Under the pieces are notes generated by a model, which had not been told where the DNA came from, did not search any database, and was given only the letters and a program-made list of their open reading frames with translations. Both the position numbers and the translations under genes were made by a program. Below, piece after piece: positions 5,604-6,781 of a stretch of 6,781 bases of DNA (within the stretch, counting starts at the first letter, position 1; every line of letters begins with the position of its first letter). Source of the DNA: Thermoproteus sp. UBA157. Lineage in GTDB: Archaea; Thermoproteota; Thermoprotei; Thermoproteales; Thermoproteaceae. The stretch covers positions 1 through 6,781 of the forward strand of contig DANS01000035.1 in assembly GCA_002497345.1 (NCBI GenBank), given 5' to 3'.

Positions 5604-5706
5604 CGCCGGGGGTGGGATTTGAACCCACGCCCCCTCGCGGGGACGGGATCTCAAGTTTCGCGCCGCGCTCGCGGACCCGCGCCTTGGGCCGCTCGGCCAC
5701 CCCGGC
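5604..5706 (-). tRNA. tRNA-Ser(UGA) with an intron
   Basis: On the minus strand a perfect 7-bp acceptor stem (GCCGGGG with CCCCGGC) is followed by T8, a D arm with GG, a long variable arm (CCCC-GCGA-GGGG) and a perfect T arm (GTGGG-TTCAAAT-CCCAC). The discriminator is G73, as in serine tRNAs; leucine tRNAs, which also have long variable arms, carry A73. The anticodon loop CTTGAGA gives anticodon UGA (5651-5653). The anticodon stem CGGGA/TCCCG forms only if 19 bases are removed (next entry), giving a mature length of 84. CCA is not encoded and must be added. The gene has its own promoter on the minus strand. Confidence 0.95.
5657..5675 (-). other. Probable 19-nt tRNA intron at position 30/31
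   Basis: Between G30 and A31 lies TCCGCGAGCGCGGCGCGAA. Without it the anticodon arm is a perfect 5-bp stem with a seven-base loop; with it no arm can form. The boundaries are unique, because shifting either junction breaks the stem. Inside is a perfect CCGC-GAGC-GCGG hairpin (5663-5674). A canonical intron after position 37 does not work: it would give anticodon GCG with C at position 33. A strict symmetric bulge-helix-bulge is not obvious, so a relaxed splicing motif would be required. Introns at non-canonical sites are well known in Thermoproteales tRNAs. Confidence 0.75.
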
Positions 5707-5726
5707 TGTCTCGGCTACGCCGTATG

Positions 5727-5740
5727 TATTTAACTTTTCT
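5727..5740 (-). promoter_or_regulatory. BRE/TATA promoter of the tRNA gene
   Basis: Read on the minus strand the box is AGAAAAGTTAAATA: a purine-rich BRE followed by a TATA-like core, centred about 25 bases before the first base of the tRNA. Transcription should start at or close to the mature 5' end. Confidence 0.75.
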
Positions 5741-5773
5741 GCGCCGTGGGCAAGGCTCTTGGGGGGCCGCGGC

Positions 5774-5848
5774 GTGGATCTGCCCCTCGGCTCCGCGATC
5801 CCCGGCGTCGCGATCCTCGCCTTGGCCGCCGCGTTTCTCTTCGCCTAA
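5774..5848 (+). CDS. Possible 24-residue hydrophobic peptide
   Basis: A GTG at 5774 opens a 24-codon frame whose second half, IPGVAILALAAAFLFA, would make one short membrane helix ending at the TAA at 5846-5848. A G-run lies a few bases upstream, but there is no clear promoter facing this way at the right distance. Apolar codons are easy to obtain by chance in GC-rich DNA. Weak, but it is the only protein-like element between the tRNA and the hydrolase. Confidence 0.15.
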   Translation: MDLPLGSAIPGVAILALAAAFLFA

Positions 5849-5884
5849 GATGCCGATCTCGTCTGTTGCCGGAAATCGAAGGAT

Positions 5885-5899
5885 GTAAAGAGATTTAAC
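5885..5899 (+). promoter_or_regulatory. BRE/TATA promoter of the MBL-fold hydrolase gene
   Basis: GTAAAGAGATTTAAC combines a purine-rich BRE-like stretch with a TATA-like core about 25 bases before the ATG at 5919. The bases just before the ATG (TTTCCACC) contain no Shine-Dalgarno match, so a leaderless mRNA is expected. Confidence 0.75.
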
Positions 5900-5918
5900 A
5901 TACTAACATCTTTCCACC

Positions 5919-6781
5919 ATGAAGATAGAGAAGATTACGGAGAGGCTGTACCGCATAGATCTCGAGCCCGGCGGCTTCTCGAACCTCGTCTCGGTCTACG
6001 TCGCCGATGGGGGGAGGGCGCTCGCGGTTTTCGAGGCGGGCCCCGCCGTCACTAGCGCCGAATTGGCCTCGGCCTTGAGGTCCTTCGGCAAGCCCGTGGA
6101 GGCGGTCTTCCTCACGCACGTCCACATCGATCACTACGGAGGGGCGGGCGCCTTGGCCCAACTCGGCGGGCGCCTCTACGTGCACCCCAGAGGCGCCAAG
6201 GCTTTGCCGAATCCCGACGTGGTGTGGGTCCCCGCAAGGGAGGCCATGGGATGGCTCGGCGAGCTCTACGGAAGGCCGCTGGAGGCGCCCGCCGGCAAGA
6301 TAGCGGAGACCGAGGACGGAGAGGAGGTGGCCGTGGGGGACCTCTCGGTGAAAGTAGTCCACACCCCGGGCCACGCCAGCCACCATCAGTCCTTCCTCCT
6401 CGAGCCGGGAGGCGTGCTCTTCGTGGGGGACGCGGCCGGGATACACCTCAGAGACCCGGATTACGTGGTGCCGACCACCATGGAGCCCTTGAGGTTGGAC
6501 ATGTACGTGGAGAGCGTCAAGAAGCTGATCGCGCTGAGGCCCTCCTATATAGCCTACACCCACTACGACCTGGTCCCCAACGCCGTCGCGGCGCTGGAGG
6601 CCCACTTGGCCCAGCTGGAGGTGTGGAGCAGAAGCGCCGAGGAGGCGGCCCGGGAGGGGCTCTCGGCCAAGGAGCTTGAGGGGATCCTGGTCGAGAGGGA
6701 TCAAGGCTTGAGGAGGGCCTACCCCGAGCTGAAGGCGAGGAGGGCCCACTACCGCCTCTTCGAGATGGCGGTTGAGGGGAT
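5919..6781 (+). CDS. Metallo-beta-lactamase-fold hydrolase, cut at the window end
   Basis: At least 287 residues, open to the last base, so the C-terminus lies outside the window. The fold's metal ligands are all present in order: HVHIDH (67-72), H152 in HTPGHAS (148-154), D171 in FVGDAAG and H215 in YTHYD. This complete set indicates an active dinuclear metal hydrolase of the glyoxalase-II-like / general MBL branch, cytoplasmic because no signal peptide is seen. The substrate cannot be deduced; thioesters, lactones and phosphoesters are all known in the superfamily. After the core, residues about 223-287 form a charged helical extension (AALEAHLAQLEVWSRSAEEA and on), as in LACTB2-like or archaeal members with a C-terminal domain. 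ATG chosen because it sits at the predicted transcription start. It is transcribed away from the tRNA gene, from its own promoter. Confidence 0.95.
   Translation, partial: MKIEKITERLYRIDLEPGGFSNLVSVYVADGGRALAVFEAGPAVTSAELASALRSFGKPVEAVFLTHVHIDHYGGAGALAQLGGRLYVHPRGAKALPNPDVVWVPAREAMGWLGELYGRPLEAPAGKIAETEDGEEVAVGDLSVKVVHTPGHASHHQSFLLEPGGVLFVGDAAGIHLRDPDYVVPTTMEPLRLDMYVESVKKLIALRPSYIAYTHYDLVPNAVAALEAHLAQLEVWSRSAEEAAREGLSAKELEGILVERDQGLRRAYPELKARRAHYRLFEMAVEG

Noticed and set aside
5604..5706. tRNA-Leu(GAG) as an alternative reading
   Set aside because: Reading GAG as the anticodon leaves no base for position 26, and the discriminator is G73, which fits serine and not leucine.
5895..6749. Long open frame of 284 codons on the minus strand
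   Set aside because: It is the antisense of the MBL-fold gene, which has the full set of metal-binding motifs and a promoter. The antisense frame has no recognisable motif and is expected from high GC codon bias.
1..6781. CRISPR array, insertion sequence ends, rRNA
   Set aside because: No regular repeat-spacer pattern, no intact transposase or flanking inverted repeats with target duplication, and no rRNA signature was seen.

Overview
This window looks like a piece of chromosome from a GC-rich hyperthermophilic crenarchaeon of the Thermoproteaceae (Pyrobaculum/Thermoproteus type). Four things point there: a PaREP1-family gene, a tRNA interrupted at a non-canonical position, no encoded CCA on that tRNA, and genes that start at, or within a few bases of, the place where transcription should begin. 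Every confident gene has a BRE/TATA-like box about 20-27 bases before its start codon and no Shine-Dalgarno sequence, so the mRNAs should be leaderless.

Layout. 1-150: possible 3' end of an unidentified plus-strand gene. 151-755: no confident gene, only coding-like debris on the minus strand, then three phased copies of a 10-bp repeat just before a promoter. 782-1696 (+): DPM1/AglD-like polyprenyl-phosphate glycosyltransferase. 1686-3143 (-): oligosaccharide flippase (MOP/Wzx type), tail to tail with the glycosyltransferase and overlapping it by 11 bp. 3144-3368: divergent promoter region with a repeat and a palindrome. 3369-4148 (+): two-helix membrane protein with a DUF1616-like outer domain rich in N-glycosylation sequons. 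4149-4600: no confident gene, several inverted repeats. 4634-5098 (+): PaREP1 (HEPN-fold) protein. 5099-5600: no confident gene, decayed coding-like segments on the minus strand. 5604-5706 (-): tRNA-Ser(UGA) with a likely 19-nt intron at 30/31. 5919 to the window end (+): metallo-beta-lactamase-fold hydrolase, cut by the window edge.

How the genes may work together. The glycosyltransferase and flippase are a plausible pair for making a lipid-linked sugar and moving it across the membrane for surface glycosylation. The DUF1616-like protein next door is a plausible substrate for that glycosylation, since five N-X-S/T sequons lie in its predicted external domain. PaREP1, the gene debris and the hairpins around it look like an accessory or decayed stretch. 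I do not see a clearly new multi-gene system. The best leads are the tRNA intron, the phased repeats before the glycosyltransferase promoter and the sequon-rich protein.
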